Of a stretch of DNA of 35,295 bases, positions 1-8,661 are shown in pieces (positions within the stretch are counted from its first letter, which is position 1; each line of letters begins with the position of its first letter). Under the pieces are notes generated by a model. The model saw only the letters and a program-made list of their open reading frames with translations. It did no database searches and was not told the origin of the DNA. The translations under genes and the position numbers were made by a program. The DNA is from Frankiales bacterium. GTDB taxonomy: Bacteria > Actinomycetota > Actinomycetes > Mycobacteriales > SCTD01. The DNA lies in the NCBI GenBank assembly GCA_025965935.1, contig JAOPVZ010000269.1, positions 1 to 35,295 of the forward strand, given 5' to 3'.

Positions 1-285
1 GGCCACGACCTGGCCAGCAAGCAGATGAAGGCGTACGGCGGGATGGTGAGCTTCCGCCTCGTGGACGGTGAGCCGAAGGCGCTGGACGTCTGCCGCCGTA
101 CCGAGGTCTTCACGCTCGGGGAGTCCCTAGGCGGGGTCGAGTCGCTCATCGAGCACCCCGGCCGGATGACGCACGCGAGCGTCGCCGGGTCGCAGCTGGA
201 GGTGCCGGCCGACCTGGTGCGGCTGTCCGTCGGGATCGAGAGCGCGGACGACCTGCTGGCCGACCTCGAGCGCGCGCTGGCTTGA
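1..285 (+). CDS. Cystathionine gamma-synthase/gamma-lyase family PLP enzyme, C-terminal fragment (5' truncated by window)
   Basis: Frame 1 reads GHDLASKQMKAYGGMVSFRL...SLGGVESLIEHPGRMTHAS...LVRLSVGIESADDLLADLERAL, typical C-terminal Cys/Met metabolism PLP enzyme motifs. Confidence 0.9.
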   Translation, partial: GHDLASKQMKAYGGMVSFRLVDGEPKALDVCRRTEVFTLGESLGGVESLIEHPGRMTHASVAGSQLEVPADLVRLSVGIESADDLLADLERALA

Positions 286-316
286 CCTGCGTCCGATCGA
301 TGCCGAAGGTCGAGAG

Positions 317-1294
317 GTGAAGCGCGCCCCACGCTGGCTGGTCGAGACGGTGGCCTGGAGCGGCGCGCTGGTGATGCTCACGGGCGTCGGGGTCGTGGTG
401 TCGGGCGTGATCGGGACCCAGACCTTGTACGGCGAGACGCCGGTCGTCTCCCTCCCGCTGACCCACCTGACGCAGCAGACCCAGCCGGCGCCGCAGCAGC
501 GCAAGGTCGTGCCGGTGCGCACCCGGGCGAACACCGGGGTGCCGGCGGAGCCGTCGCTGGGCGCGCCGCCCGGCCCGTTCAACGACCCCCGACCGACCGC
601 CTTCGCGGCATCGGAGAACCGGTACGCGTTCCTCGCCGGCGTGACCCACTACCGCAAGCCGACGCACGACACGATCGCAGGCGCGCAGGACGTGCAGTTC
701 ATCCGCTCCTTGCTGCTCGCGAGCGGGTGGCGGGCCGAGAACATCCGGATGGTCACCGACCAGCAGGCGACCGGAGCGGCGGTGCGCGCGGGGCTGCAGT
801 GGCTGGCCGGCAAGAGCACGCCGGGGACGTTCACGCTGTTCCACTTCTCCGGGCACGTGAAGCAGGAGGGCGGCCACGAGAAGCTGTGGCCCTACGACCG
901 CGACTTCGTGACGGACACCTTCCTCGCCCGCACGTTGAACCAGGGCTCCGGCAAGCTGTGGGTCGACATCGCCGGCTGCGAGGCCGGCGGCTTCATGGAG
1001 GACCTGCCGAGCAGCCGGGTGCTGGTGTCGACGAGCTCGAAGGCGTCGCAGAAGTCCTACGAGTTCCCGCAGTGGGGCGAGTCGGTGTGGTCGGGGCTCG
1101 TCTGGGACCTCGGGCTCGCGCAGGGCCAGGCCGACGCCAATCGCAACGGCATCACGACCGTGGGCGAGGCGCTGCGCTGGGGGACGTACTACGCGCAGGC
1201 GATCACGCTGCGGCAGCAGCCGCACGGCCGGCAGACGCCGCAGGTGGCCGGCGACCCGGTGCGGGGCTGGACGCTGGACAACCCACCCGCCTAG
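317..1294 (+). CDS. Caspase-like (peptidase C14 type) protein with N-terminal transmembrane segment
   Basis: GTG start; N-terminal hydrophobic helix; caspase-type dyad motifs HFSGH and DIAGCEAGGF. Confidence 0.8.
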   Translation: MKRAPRWLVETVAWSGALVMLTGVGVVVSGVIGTQTLYGETPVVSLPLTHLTQQTQPAPQQRKVVPVRTRANTGVPAEPSLGAPPGPFNDPRPTAFAASENRYAFLAGVTHYRKPTHDTIAGAQDVQFIRSLLLASGWRAENIRMVTDQQATGAAVRAGLQWLAGKSTPGTFTLFHFSGHVKQEGGHEKLWPYDRDFVTDTFLARTLNQGSGKLWVDIAGCEAGGFMEDLPSSRVLVSTSSKASQKSYEFPQWGESVWSGLVWDLGLAQGQADANRNGITTVGEALRWGTYYAQAITLRQQPHGRQTPQVAGDPVRGWTLDNPPA

Positions 1295-1300
1295 AACCCG

Positions 1301-1738
1301 CTACAGGTCCCGCCACATCACGACGTGCGGCCCGATCTCCGGGTCGACCCAGGGCTCCCCGCGCGTGACGAGGCCGGCCCGCTCGTAGAAGGTGCGCGCT
1401 GGCGTCCGGGCGTTGCACCACAGCAGACCGCCGCCATGCGCGCGGGCCTGCGCCATCAGCGCGTCGAGCACCACCGCCCCGACGCCCTGCCCCCGGTGGC
1501 TCGGTGCGGTCGCCATCCCGCGCAGCCGCCAGGCCGGCGCGCCCGGCGCCCAGGGGGCCGGGTCGACCCGGACGTTGCCGGTCCCGACCAGCTTGTCGCC
1601 GTCGAACACCCCGACGTGGAAGGCCGGGTCCGCGTCGCCGGGCAGCTCGACCGGTCGTCCGCCGCGGAGCACCTGCCGGCGGAGCTCGGCGGTCTCGGCC
1701 GCGGTGACCTCGCGGACCTGCCAGCTCGGGTCGGGCAC
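1301..1738 (-). CDS. GNAT family N-acetyltransferase
   Basis: LRGMATAPSHRGQGVGAVVLDALMAQA acetyl-CoA binding motif; ARTFYERAGLV. Confidence 0.88.
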   Translation of the reverse strand: MPDPSWQVREVTAAETAELRRQVLRGGRPVELPGDADPAFHVGVFDGDKLVGTGNVRVDPAPWAPGAPAWRLRGMATAPSHRGQGVGAVVLDALMAQARAHGGGLLWCNARTPARTFYERAGLVTRGEPWVDPEIGPHVVMWRDL

Positions 1739-1801
1739 ACGCCGGACCGTACTGGACCACCCCCAACCTCCCTTGCCGGTCCCCGCCGGCCGCGGTCATG
1801 A

Positions 1802-1833
1802 TCCGAACGCGTTTCGGACGAGTTCCGGAACTC
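1802..1833. promoter_or_regulatory. Two adjacent palindromes: TCCGAA-CGCGT-TTCGGA (1802-1818) and GAGTTCCGGAACTC (1820-1833)
   Basis: Read directly; perfect 6-bp arms and a perfect 14-bp palindrome in the divergent intergenic region. Confidence 0.5.
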
Positions 1834-1868
1834 AGCAGGAAAGTGATCAGCCGCGGCGAATGAAGACC

Positions 1869-1888
1869 GACCGGCAGTGATGCCGGTC
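1869..1888 (+). promoter_or_regulatory. Perfect 8-bp hairpin with GTGA (GNRA) tetraloop just upstream of the RBS of the 1905 CDS
   Basis: GACCGGCA-GTGA-TGCCGGTC followed by CAGGAGGTC. Confidence 0.5.
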
Positions 1889-1904
1889 ACTCAGGAGGTC
1901 GGCG

Positions 1905-2924
1905 GTGCGGGCAGGGCGGTCAGCGGGGCACGGCGGGATCGCCCTCGCCGTCGTGCTGTGTCCGGTGGTGGGGCTGGCGGCGCCTGCGCACGCCGACTCC
2001 AGCTCCCCGCAGACGGTCAGCGCCGCCTGGTACTGGGCGGAGAAGACGGCAGTCACGCCGGTTACGACGCTGCCCACGCTGCCAGAGCAGGCCAACCCTG
2101 CGTCGGGCGTGCCGGACGGTGACCTGGGGGTCGGCTACGTCACCGACCAGCTCGCCGCCCGGGACAAGACCGCTGCCATCGACCTCGACCTGACCGCGAT
2201 CCCGGTCGGCGCCGTCTTCAGCTCCTTCCAGCTCACCGTGCCGGTCGACGCCGGCGCCGAGAACGTGCAGAGCGGCCCGGCGGACATCTCCGCCTGCGAG
2301 AACATCGACGTCTTCACCGAGTCCGCTGCGCCGCAGGACATCAGCAAGGCACCGCCGTACGCGCAGCCGACCTGCGTGAAGGGGGTCCTCAACGCCGCGA
2401 ACTCCTACGTGTTCGACCTGACCGCCGTCGCCAACGACTGGAGCCAGGGGGCGCCGGCTGACGGCGTCTCGCTCGTTCCCACGCTGCTCGCGGCCGCGGA
2501 CATGCGGCCGTTCAGCATCGCGCTGAAGGGCAAGAACGCGATCACGACCAAGGCGGTCTGGTCGCCGCCGGTCACCGCGCCGGCCCCCCTCCCCCAGCCC
2601 GCGCAGGGCCCGAACGTGCCAGCCGTCGCCCCGCCGCCCCTGATCGGCCAAGGCGGCAACTTGCCCCCCATGCCGGAGGTGCAGGCGCCGCAAGCCCTCC
2701 CGCAGGTCCCGCAGCCGCAGACCAACCCGGCACCGCAGGCGGTCGCGATCCGACCCGCCGCGTTCGCCCCCCGGTCGCTGGTCCCGTCGACGCAGTGGTG
2801 GCTCGCCGGCCTGAGCGTCGCCGTGCTCCTCGGCCTGGCCTGGATCACGCAGAACGACCCGCTCGTGCCGGTCCCCGCCGACCCGCGTCGCACCCGCTTC
2901 GCCCGCGCCGTCCGCAGCTCCTGA
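1905..2924 (+). CDS. Secreted/surface protein with signal peptide, Pro-rich linker and C-terminal transmembrane helix; function unknown
   Basis: GTG start with AGGAGG upstream; signal peptide; Pro/Gln-rich segment; C-terminal WWLAGLSVAVLLGLAWI. Confidence 0.75.
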   Translation: MRAGRSAGHGGIALAVVLCPVVGLAAPAHADSSSPQTVSAAWYWAEKTAVTPVTTLPTLPEQANPASGVPDGDLGVGYVTDQLAARDKTAAIDLDLTAIPVGAVFSSFQLTVPVDAGAENVQSGPADISACENIDVFTESAAPQDISKAPPYAQPTCVKGVLNAANSYVFDLTAVANDWSQGAPADGVSLVPTLLAAADMRPFSIALKGKNAITTKAVWSPPVTAPAPLPQPAQGPNVPAVAPPPLIGQGGNLPPMPEVQAPQALPQVPQPQTNPAPQAVAIRPAAFAPRSLVPSTQWWLAGLSVAVLLGLAWITQNDPLVPVPADPRRTRFARAVRSS

Positions 2925-2972
2925 CCCAGTCCCCCCGCCGTCTCGTCCCGCCCCCACCCCCTGGAGCAGCCC

Positions 2973-4439
2973 GTGCGCCGCCGACCACCGACCGTCCTGG
3001 TCGCCCTCCTCAGCGTCGCTGTCCTGTCCACCGCCTGCGGCCTCAAGCAGGAGCAGTACGACGCTCTCAAGCAGCAGCAGCAGAACGGCACCACCGGGGT
3101 CGACAGCGGCCTGGGCGGCACCACCGGCCTGGCCGGGGACGCCACGACCGGTGGCGCCACCAGCGGCGTCACCGGTATAGGTGGCACGACGTCCGGGACC
3201 ACGTCCGGCACCACGGGCACCAGCGGCACCTCCGGGACCGGCACCTCAGGCACTGGTGCGTCGGGCACCTCCGGTAGCTCGACCACCGGCACTGGCCCGA
3301 CGAGCATCAAGTGCAACACCCTGGGGCAGAACGTCGTCGGCGTGACCCCGACCCAGATCCGGGTCGGCGTGCACGCCCCGCAGACCGGGACCGGTGCGCC
3401 GTTCCCGCCGTCGTTCGAGGCCGCCGTCCCGCTGTACTGGAAGGACCCCGCGCACAAGGTCTGCGGCCGTCAGGTGGTCATCGACTTCCAGGACGACAAG
3501 TACACGCCGCAGACCGCCCGTGACGTGTGCGGCCCGATGAGCCGTCGTGACTTCATCGTCATCGGCGCCGCCGGCACCGACCAGATCCAGTCCTGCGCCA
3601 CCATGCCGGACATCCAGAGCAAGGGCGTGCCCTACCTGTCGGCGGGTGTCACGACCAACGGCCTCAACGGGCTCAAGAACTACTTCGCGCTGACGCTGAC
3701 CTACGCGCAGCAGGCCTCGTTGGTGCTGCAGAACGCGCGCAAGGCCGGCCTGGGGCTGAAGAAGTGGGCGGTCATCACGTCGAACACGAACAACTTCAAG
3801 GACGCCCGTGACGCGATGGAAGGCGTCCTGAAGGCGGCCGGGATCAAGTACGACGACATCCAGGTCGACGCCACCAACGACAACGGCATCCAGGGCCGCG
3901 CGGCCAACACCGGCACCAAGATCGCGACCGGTGGCTACGACACCGTCTTCCTCGACACCAGTCCCGGCTACTTCCTCTACATGAGCGGGACGGCCAGCAA
4001 GCAGGGCTTCAACGGCACCTACACCGGTCCCGGGGTGACGATGACCGAGGTGACGGTGGCGCAGCTCGTGTGCGCGGCGACGGCCGGCGTGGTGAAGGCC
4101 AACTTCCTCGCGCCGTTCCCCGGCATCGACCATGCGACGGCGGACTTCAAGAAGGCCGCGAACAACAGCTACGACGACATCTACTGGTCCATCTGGGGTC
4201 TGAACCAATCGCTGTACTACGCGCTCAGCGCGGCCACCAGCCTGACGCGTCCCGGCTTCATCGACGGGCTGTCCAAGGCCACGCTGACCAACGGCGTCTA
4301 CCCGAAGAGCGTGTTCTCCGGCGGCAACCACTTCGGTGGCACCGGTGCCTGGAGCCAGCGGATGAACTGCAACGAGCGCGAGCCCAACGCCAACCAGAAC
4401 GGCGCCTGGGACACGGCTGGCGGGCCGTACTACAAGTGA
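2973..4439 (+). CDS. ABC transporter substrate-binding lipoprotein, branched-chain amino acid type, with Gly/Thr/Ser-rich linker
   Basis: Lipobox LSTACG; periplasmic-binding-protein fold motifs; directly upstream of livHMGF-like genes. Confidence 0.88.
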   Translation: MRRRPPTVLVALLSVAVLSTACGLKQEQYDALKQQQQNGTTGVDSGLGGTTGLAGDATTGGATSGVTGIGGTTSGTTSGTTGTSGTSGTGTSGTGASGTSGSSTTGTGPTSIKCNTLGQNVVGVTPTQIRVGVHAPQTGTGAPFPPSFEAAVPLYWKDPAHKVCGRQVVIDFQDDKYTPQTARDVCGPMSRRDFIVIGAAGTDQIQSCATMPDIQSKGVPYLSAGVTTNGLNGLKNYFALTLTYAQQASLVLQNARKAGLGLKKWAVITSNTNNFKDARDAMEGVLKAAGIKYDDIQVDATNDNGIQGRAANTGTKIATGGYDTVFLDTSPGYFLYMSGTASKQGFNGTYTGPGVTMTEVTVAQLVCAATAGVVKANFLAPFPGIDHATADFKKAANNSYDDIYWSIWGLNQSLYYALSAATSLTRPGFIDGLSKATLTNGVYPKSVFSGGNHFGGTGAWSQRMNCNEREPNANQNGAWDTAGGPYYK

Positions 4440-5371
4440 CGCTGCTCGCGCTCGACCCGCAGACCCAGCTCGGCCAGCCGCTGGTCCTCGGCATCATCGA
4501 GGGCTCGGTGTACGGGCTGATCGCGCTCGGCCTGGTGCTGCTCTACAAGAGCAACCGCATCTTCAACTTCGCCCAGGCCGAGTTCGGCACGATCGCGGCG
4601 CTGACCGCCTACTTCGGCTACAACGGCAGCCTCTTCGGCATCCCGTGGCACATGCCGTGGCTGGTCGCGGTGTTCGTCGGCATCCTGCTCGGCACGCTGT
4701 CGGCTGTGCTCACGGAGCGGCTCGTCATCAGGCCGCTGTTCCACCAGCCGAAGGTCATCATGGTGGTCGGGACCGTCGGCGTCCTGCTCGCCTCGATAGC
4801 GGTCGAGTACCTGGTGTTCCCCACGAAGGACACCGCCTCGCTGCCGTCGGTGACGGACGTGGGGCTGACGGACCCGGCGTTCCGGGTCGGCTTCGCGGGC
4901 TACAACGTCGCGTGGGAGCAGGTGCTGACGCTGTTCGTGCTGATCGCCATGGCGCTCGGTGCCGCCGCGTTCTTCCGCTACTCGCGGCAGGGCACCGCGA
5001 TCCTCGCGGTCAGCCAGGAGCCGACCGCGGCAGCGACCGTCGGCATCAGCATCAGTCGGGTCTCGCTGCTGACCTGGACGCTGGCCGGCTTCCTCGGATC
5101 GGTCGCGGGCATCGTGTCCATCGGCGGCGCGCCGCTGCTGGTGCCGGGCATCATGACCGGGACGGCGCTGGTCGGCGGCATTACCGCCGCCGTGCTCGGT
5201 GGCGTGACCAGCATGCCGGGAGCCTTCGTCGGTGGGCTGCTCGTCGGCCTCGTGCACCAGTACACGCAGGCCTTCTTCAGCTTCCCCGGCGCCCAGAACG
5301 TCATGGTCGGACTGGTGCTGCTCATCGTGCTGCTCTCCTTCCCGCGCGGCCTGCTCGGGAGCGAGACATGA
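4436..5371 (+). CDS. Branched-chain amino acid ABC transporter permease (LivH-like)
   Basis: GTGA overlap with upstream stop; GIIEGSVYGLIALGLVLLYKSNRIFNFAQAEFG. Confidence 0.93.
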   Translation: MTLLALDPQTQLGQPLVLGIIEGSVYGLIALGLVLLYKSNRIFNFAQAEFGTIAALTAYFGYNGSLFGIPWHMPWLVAVFVGILLGTLSAVLTERLVIRPLFHQPKVIMVVGTVGVLLASIAVEYLVFPTKDTASLPSVTDVGLTDPAFRVGFAGYNVAWEQVLTLFVLIAMALGAAAFFRYSRQGTAILAVSQEPTAAATVGISISRVSLLTWTLAGFLGSVAGIVSIGGAPLLVPGIMTGTALVGGITAAVLGGVTSMPGAFVGGLLVGLVHQYTQAFFSFPGAQNVMVGLVLLIVLLSFPRGLLGSET

Positions 5372-6522
5372 CCGCCGTCGCGCAGGCCGGCACCCAGCCC
5401 GGCACCGAGACCGTCGTCGCCGGGAGCCACTGGCGCCTCTCGGGCACGGGCATCGCCGCGCGCGGCCTCGCCTACCTCGGGCTGGCCGTGGTGCTGTTCC
5501 TGCCCTGGTTCGCGACCGACTTCTCGAAGACCTGCTCGCTCGCGGTGATCTACGCCCTCATGGGGCTCTCCCTCAACATCGTCGTCGGCTACACCGGCCA
5601 GCTGTCGCTCGGCCACCAGGGGTTCCTCGGCCTGGGAGCCCTGGTGACCGCGAACGTGGTCTTCCAGGCACACCTGCCGATCTGGCTGGCGATGGCCTTC
5701 GGGGTGCTCGCGACCACCGCTGTGGCACTGGTCCTCGGCCTGGTGGCGCTGCGCATCACCGGCCTCTACCTGTCGCTCATCACGCTGGTGTTCGGCTCGG
5801 CGATCAGCAGCTCGCTGTTCGCCCTCGCGCGGTTCACCGACAACAACTCGGGTGTGAAGATCAGTCGGCCGTCCTACCTCGCGGACAACGGCGACTGGTA
5901 CCTCGTCTGCGTCGCCGTGCTGCTCGTGATCTTCTACCTCGACTACCGGCTGACGGTGAGCAAGGTCGGGCGGGCGCTGCTCGCGCTCAAGGAGAACGAG
6001 CGGGTCGCGGAGGCGTTCGGCATCGGTGTCACCGCGTACAAGCTGCTGGCGTTCGCGCTGTCCGGTGCCATTGCCGGCCTCGCCGGCGGCCTCTACGCGT
6101 TCCGCGGCGAGCTGTACTCCGAGAAGGACTTCCAGGACCCCAACGGATTCACGCTCGCGCTGCTGTTCGTCGTCATGTGCGTCGTCGGCGGTCTCGGCAA
6201 CCGGCTCGGTGTCGTCGTCGCCGGCCTGTTCTTCGGCCTCATCAACGAGCTGCTCGACGACCTCTTCTACTGGCACGCCGTGCGCTCCTGGATGCAGCAC
6301 GTCCCGCTGCTCGGCAGCTACTACGACTCGGACGTGAAGGCGAGCTACCTCGCCTCCCTCATCGGGGCGCTGCTGCTGCTGCAGACGCTGATCTTCAACC
6401 GTGGTGGCCTGGGCGCGCAGCTGCGCCCGATCGCCCGGTGGATGACGGGGCACCGGTTCGAGCTCCACGACGAAGGCGGCTCCGGCCCTGCTGCGGTGGA
6501 GGGCTCCAGTGTCCGTGCTTGA
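5368..6522 (+). CDS. Branched-chain amino acid ABC transporter permease (LivM-like)
   Basis: ATGA overlap; YALMGLSLNIVVGYTGQLSLGHQGFLGLGA. Confidence 0.93.
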   Translation: MTAVAQAGTQPGTETVVAGSHWRLSGTGIAARGLAYLGLAVVLFLPWFATDFSKTCSLAVIYALMGLSLNIVVGYTGQLSLGHQGFLGLGALVTANVVFQAHLPIWLAMAFGVLATTAVALVLGLVALRITGLYLSLITLVFGSAISSSLFALARFTDNNSGVKISRPSYLADNGDWYLVCVAVLLVIFYLDYRLTVSKVGRALLALKENERVAEAFGIGVTAYKLLAFALSGAIAGLAGGLYAFRGELYSEKDFQDPNGFTLALLFVVMCVVGGLGNRLGVVVAGLFFGLINELLDDLFYWHAVRSWMQHVPLLGSYYDSDVKASYLASLIGALLLLQTLIFNRGGLGAQLRPIARWMTGHRFELHDEGGSGPAAVEGSSVRA

Positions 6523-7441
6523 GGTCTCCGACCTGTCCATCCGCTTCGGCGGCCTGCAGGCGCTGCAGGACCTGACGCTGACCGTCAACGAGTTCGAGAT
6601 CGTCGGCCTCATCGGTCCCAACGGCGCTGGCAAGACGACCGCGTTCAACTGCATCACCGGCTTCTACAAGCCCGACACCGGCCGGGTGGTCTACCGGGGC
6701 ACGGACGTGACGCGCACGCCGCCGCACAAGAAGGCCGCGATGGGCTTCGGCCGGACCTTCCAGAACGTCGGCATGGTGAAGAGCTCCACGGTGCTCGAGA
6801 ACCTCAAGACCGCGCAGCACGCCCGCGTCCGGTACGACGTCGCCTCCGCCCTCCTCGGGGGCAGCCGGGTGGCGACCGAGGAGCGCGCGCTCGCAGCCAA
6901 GGCCGACGCGATCCTCGAGCTGCTCGGGCTGACCGAGGTCCGCGACCTGCGGGTCGGCGGGCTGTCCTACGGCACCTTGAAGCTCCTGGAGCTGGGCTGC
7001 GCTCTCGCCACCGAGCCGGACGTGCTGCTGCTCGACGAGCCGTCCTCCGGCATGGGTCCGGAGGAGTCGCACCAGCTCGGCGAGCGGCTGCTAGACCTGC
7101 GCAAGGCGTTCGGCCTGACCATGCTGCTCATCGAGCACCACGTGCCGCTCGTCCTCAGCGTCTGCGACTACGTCTACGTCCTGAACTTCGGGCGGTTGCT
7201 CGCCGAGGGCAGGCCCTCGGTCATCCAGACCCACCCTGAGGTCGTCGCGGCCTACCTCGGTGGCGAGGCGCCCGAGGCGCTGGCGGCCACGGAGGAGACC
7301 CCCGAGGAGGCGGCGCTGGACGAGGCCACCGCCGTACCTGCCCCCCGGAAGCAGCCCGTGGCGAAGAAGGCAGCCGCGAAGAAGTCTCCCGCCAGCTCAG
7401 CGCCGGCCAAGAAGGCACCAGCAAAGAAGGCGGCCTCCTGA
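6509..7441 (+). CDS. Branched-chain amino acid ABC transporter ATP-binding protein (LivG-like) with Lys/Ala/Pro-rich C-terminal tail
   Basis: GPNGAGKTT Walker A; LLLDEPSSGMGPEE; tail KKAAAKKSPASSAPAKKAPAKKAAS. Confidence 0.93.
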   Translation: MSVLEVSDLSIRFGGLQALQDLTLTVNEFEIVGLIGPNGAGKTTAFNCITGFYKPDTGRVVYRGTDVTRTPPHKKAAMGFGRTFQNVGMVKSSTVLENLKTAQHARVRYDVASALLGGSRVATEERALAAKADAILELLGLTEVRDLRVGGLSYGTLKLLELGCALATEPDVLLLDEPSSGMGPEESHQLGERLLDLRKAFGLTMLLIEHHVPLVLSVCDYVYVLNFGRLLAEGRPSVIQTHPEVVAAYLGGEAPEALAATEETPEEAALDEATAVPAPRKQPVAKKAAAKKSPASSAPAKKAPAKKAAS

Positions 7442-8157
7442 TGGCTCTGCTCGAGGTCGAAGGACTACGCACCGGCTACGGCGCTTTGCCTGTCCTGCAA
7501 GGGATCACGTTCTCCGTCGAGGAGGGCGAGACGGCCGTGCTGTTCGGGCTGAACGGTGCCGGCAAGACCACCACGGTCAACGCCATCGCCGGCCTGCTGC
7601 CGGCCTGGGAGGGACAGGTCCGGCTCGACGGCCAGGCGATCTCCGGGCTCGACGCGCCTCGGGTGGTGGCCGCCGGTGTTGGCCTGTCGCCCGAGGGCCG
7701 CCGGGTCTTCCCGGCGCTCACCGTGCTGACCAACCTCCGGCTCGGGGCCTGGACGCGGAAGCGCGACGGCAAGAAGGCTGTCGAGGAGGCGGTCGAGCAG
7801 GTGTTCAGCTACTTCCCGCGGCTCGAGGAGCGCAAGGACCAGCTGGCCGGGACGATGTCCGGCGGCGAGCAGCAGATGCTCGCGATCGGGCGCGCCGTCA
7901 TGAGCCGGCCGCGGGTGCTGCTCATCGACGAGGCCTCGCTGGGCCTGTCGCCCAAGCTCGCGCAGACGGTCTTCGAGGTCGTCAGCAAGATCAACGACGA
8001 CGGCACCACGGTGCTCATCGTCGAGCAGAACGTCGGTGTCCTGCCCTACGCCGACCAGGCCCTGATCATGGAGAAGGGCACGCTCACCTACGACGGCCGG
8101 GGGGCCGAGCTCGAGAAGTCCGGCGACCTCCGCAAGACCTACCTCGGCACGTCCTGA
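7441..8157 (+). CDS. Branched-chain amino acid ABC transporter ATP-binding protein (LivF-like)
   Basis: GLNGAGKTTT; LSPEGRRVFPALTVLTNL; MSGGEQQMLAIGRA. Confidence 0.94.
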   Translation: MALLEVEGLRTGYGALPVLQGITFSVEEGETAVLFGLNGAGKTTTVNAIAGLLPAWEGQVRLDGQAISGLDAPRVVAAGVGLSPEGRRVFPALTVLTNLRLGAWTRKRDGKKAVEEAVEQVFSYFPRLEERKDQLAGTMSGGEQQMLAIGRAVMSRPRVLLIDEASLGLSPKLAQTVFEVVSKINDDGTTVLIVEQNVGVLPYADQALIMEKGTLTYDGRGAELEKSGDLRKTYLGTS

Positions 8158-8199
8158 CCACGGCCAACCACGGCAGCTCGGCACTGAAGGAGAAGCGCA

Positions 8200-8649
8200 A
8201 TGCAGACCCCTGGCAACTACGGCCGCGCCCTCGGCTACCTCATCGCGGTGCTCGGGTTCGTGGTCATCGGCCTCGGCTACAACGGCATCGCGGGGTCGCT
8301 GCTCGACACCCGCGCCCAGCTCCCGTACCTCATCTCGGGTGGCTTCCTCGGTCTCGCCGTCGTCATCTTCGGCGTGGGGCTCATCGTCAACTCCAGTGCC
8401 CGTGAGGACCGCTCACGGCTGGAGGGCGTGATGCTCCAGCTGCTCGAGGCGCAGCAGGCCAGTAGCGGGACGCGGGTCCCGGCCGACGCGAACGGGCTGT
8501 TCGCCGCCGGCGCGGCCAGCTACCACCGCCCGGACTGCCGCCTGGTCGACGGTCGCGAGGAGGTCACGTACGTCACGGCCGGCGAGGCCGCGTCGCGCTC
8601 CCTGTCTCCGTGCCGCGTCTGCAAGCCCGAGGCCGCCGCCGTCTCCTGA
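8200..8649 (+). CDS. Small membrane protein with C-terminal His/Cys motif; function unknown
   Basis: AAGGAG RBS; two hydrophobic helices; YHRPDCRLV...SPCRVCKPE. Confidence 0.8.
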   Translation: MQTPGNYGRALGYLIAVLGFVVIGLGYNGIAGSLLDTRAQLPYLISGGFLGLAVVIFGVGLIVNSSAREDRSRLEGVMLQLLEAQQASSGTRVPADANGLFAAGAASYHRPDCRLVDGREEVTYVTAGEAASRSLSPCRVCKPEAAAVS

Positions 8650-8661
8650 CCGGGCAGGCCG

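Noticed and set aside
3087-3306. Repetitive DNA resembling a satellite or CRISPR-like array
   Set aside because: It is an in-frame Gly/Thr/Ser codon repeat inside a lipoprotein; no spacers
4978-6657. 559-aa minus-strand ORF
   Set aside because: Antisense to livH/livM; Q/E/R/D/H-rich artefact
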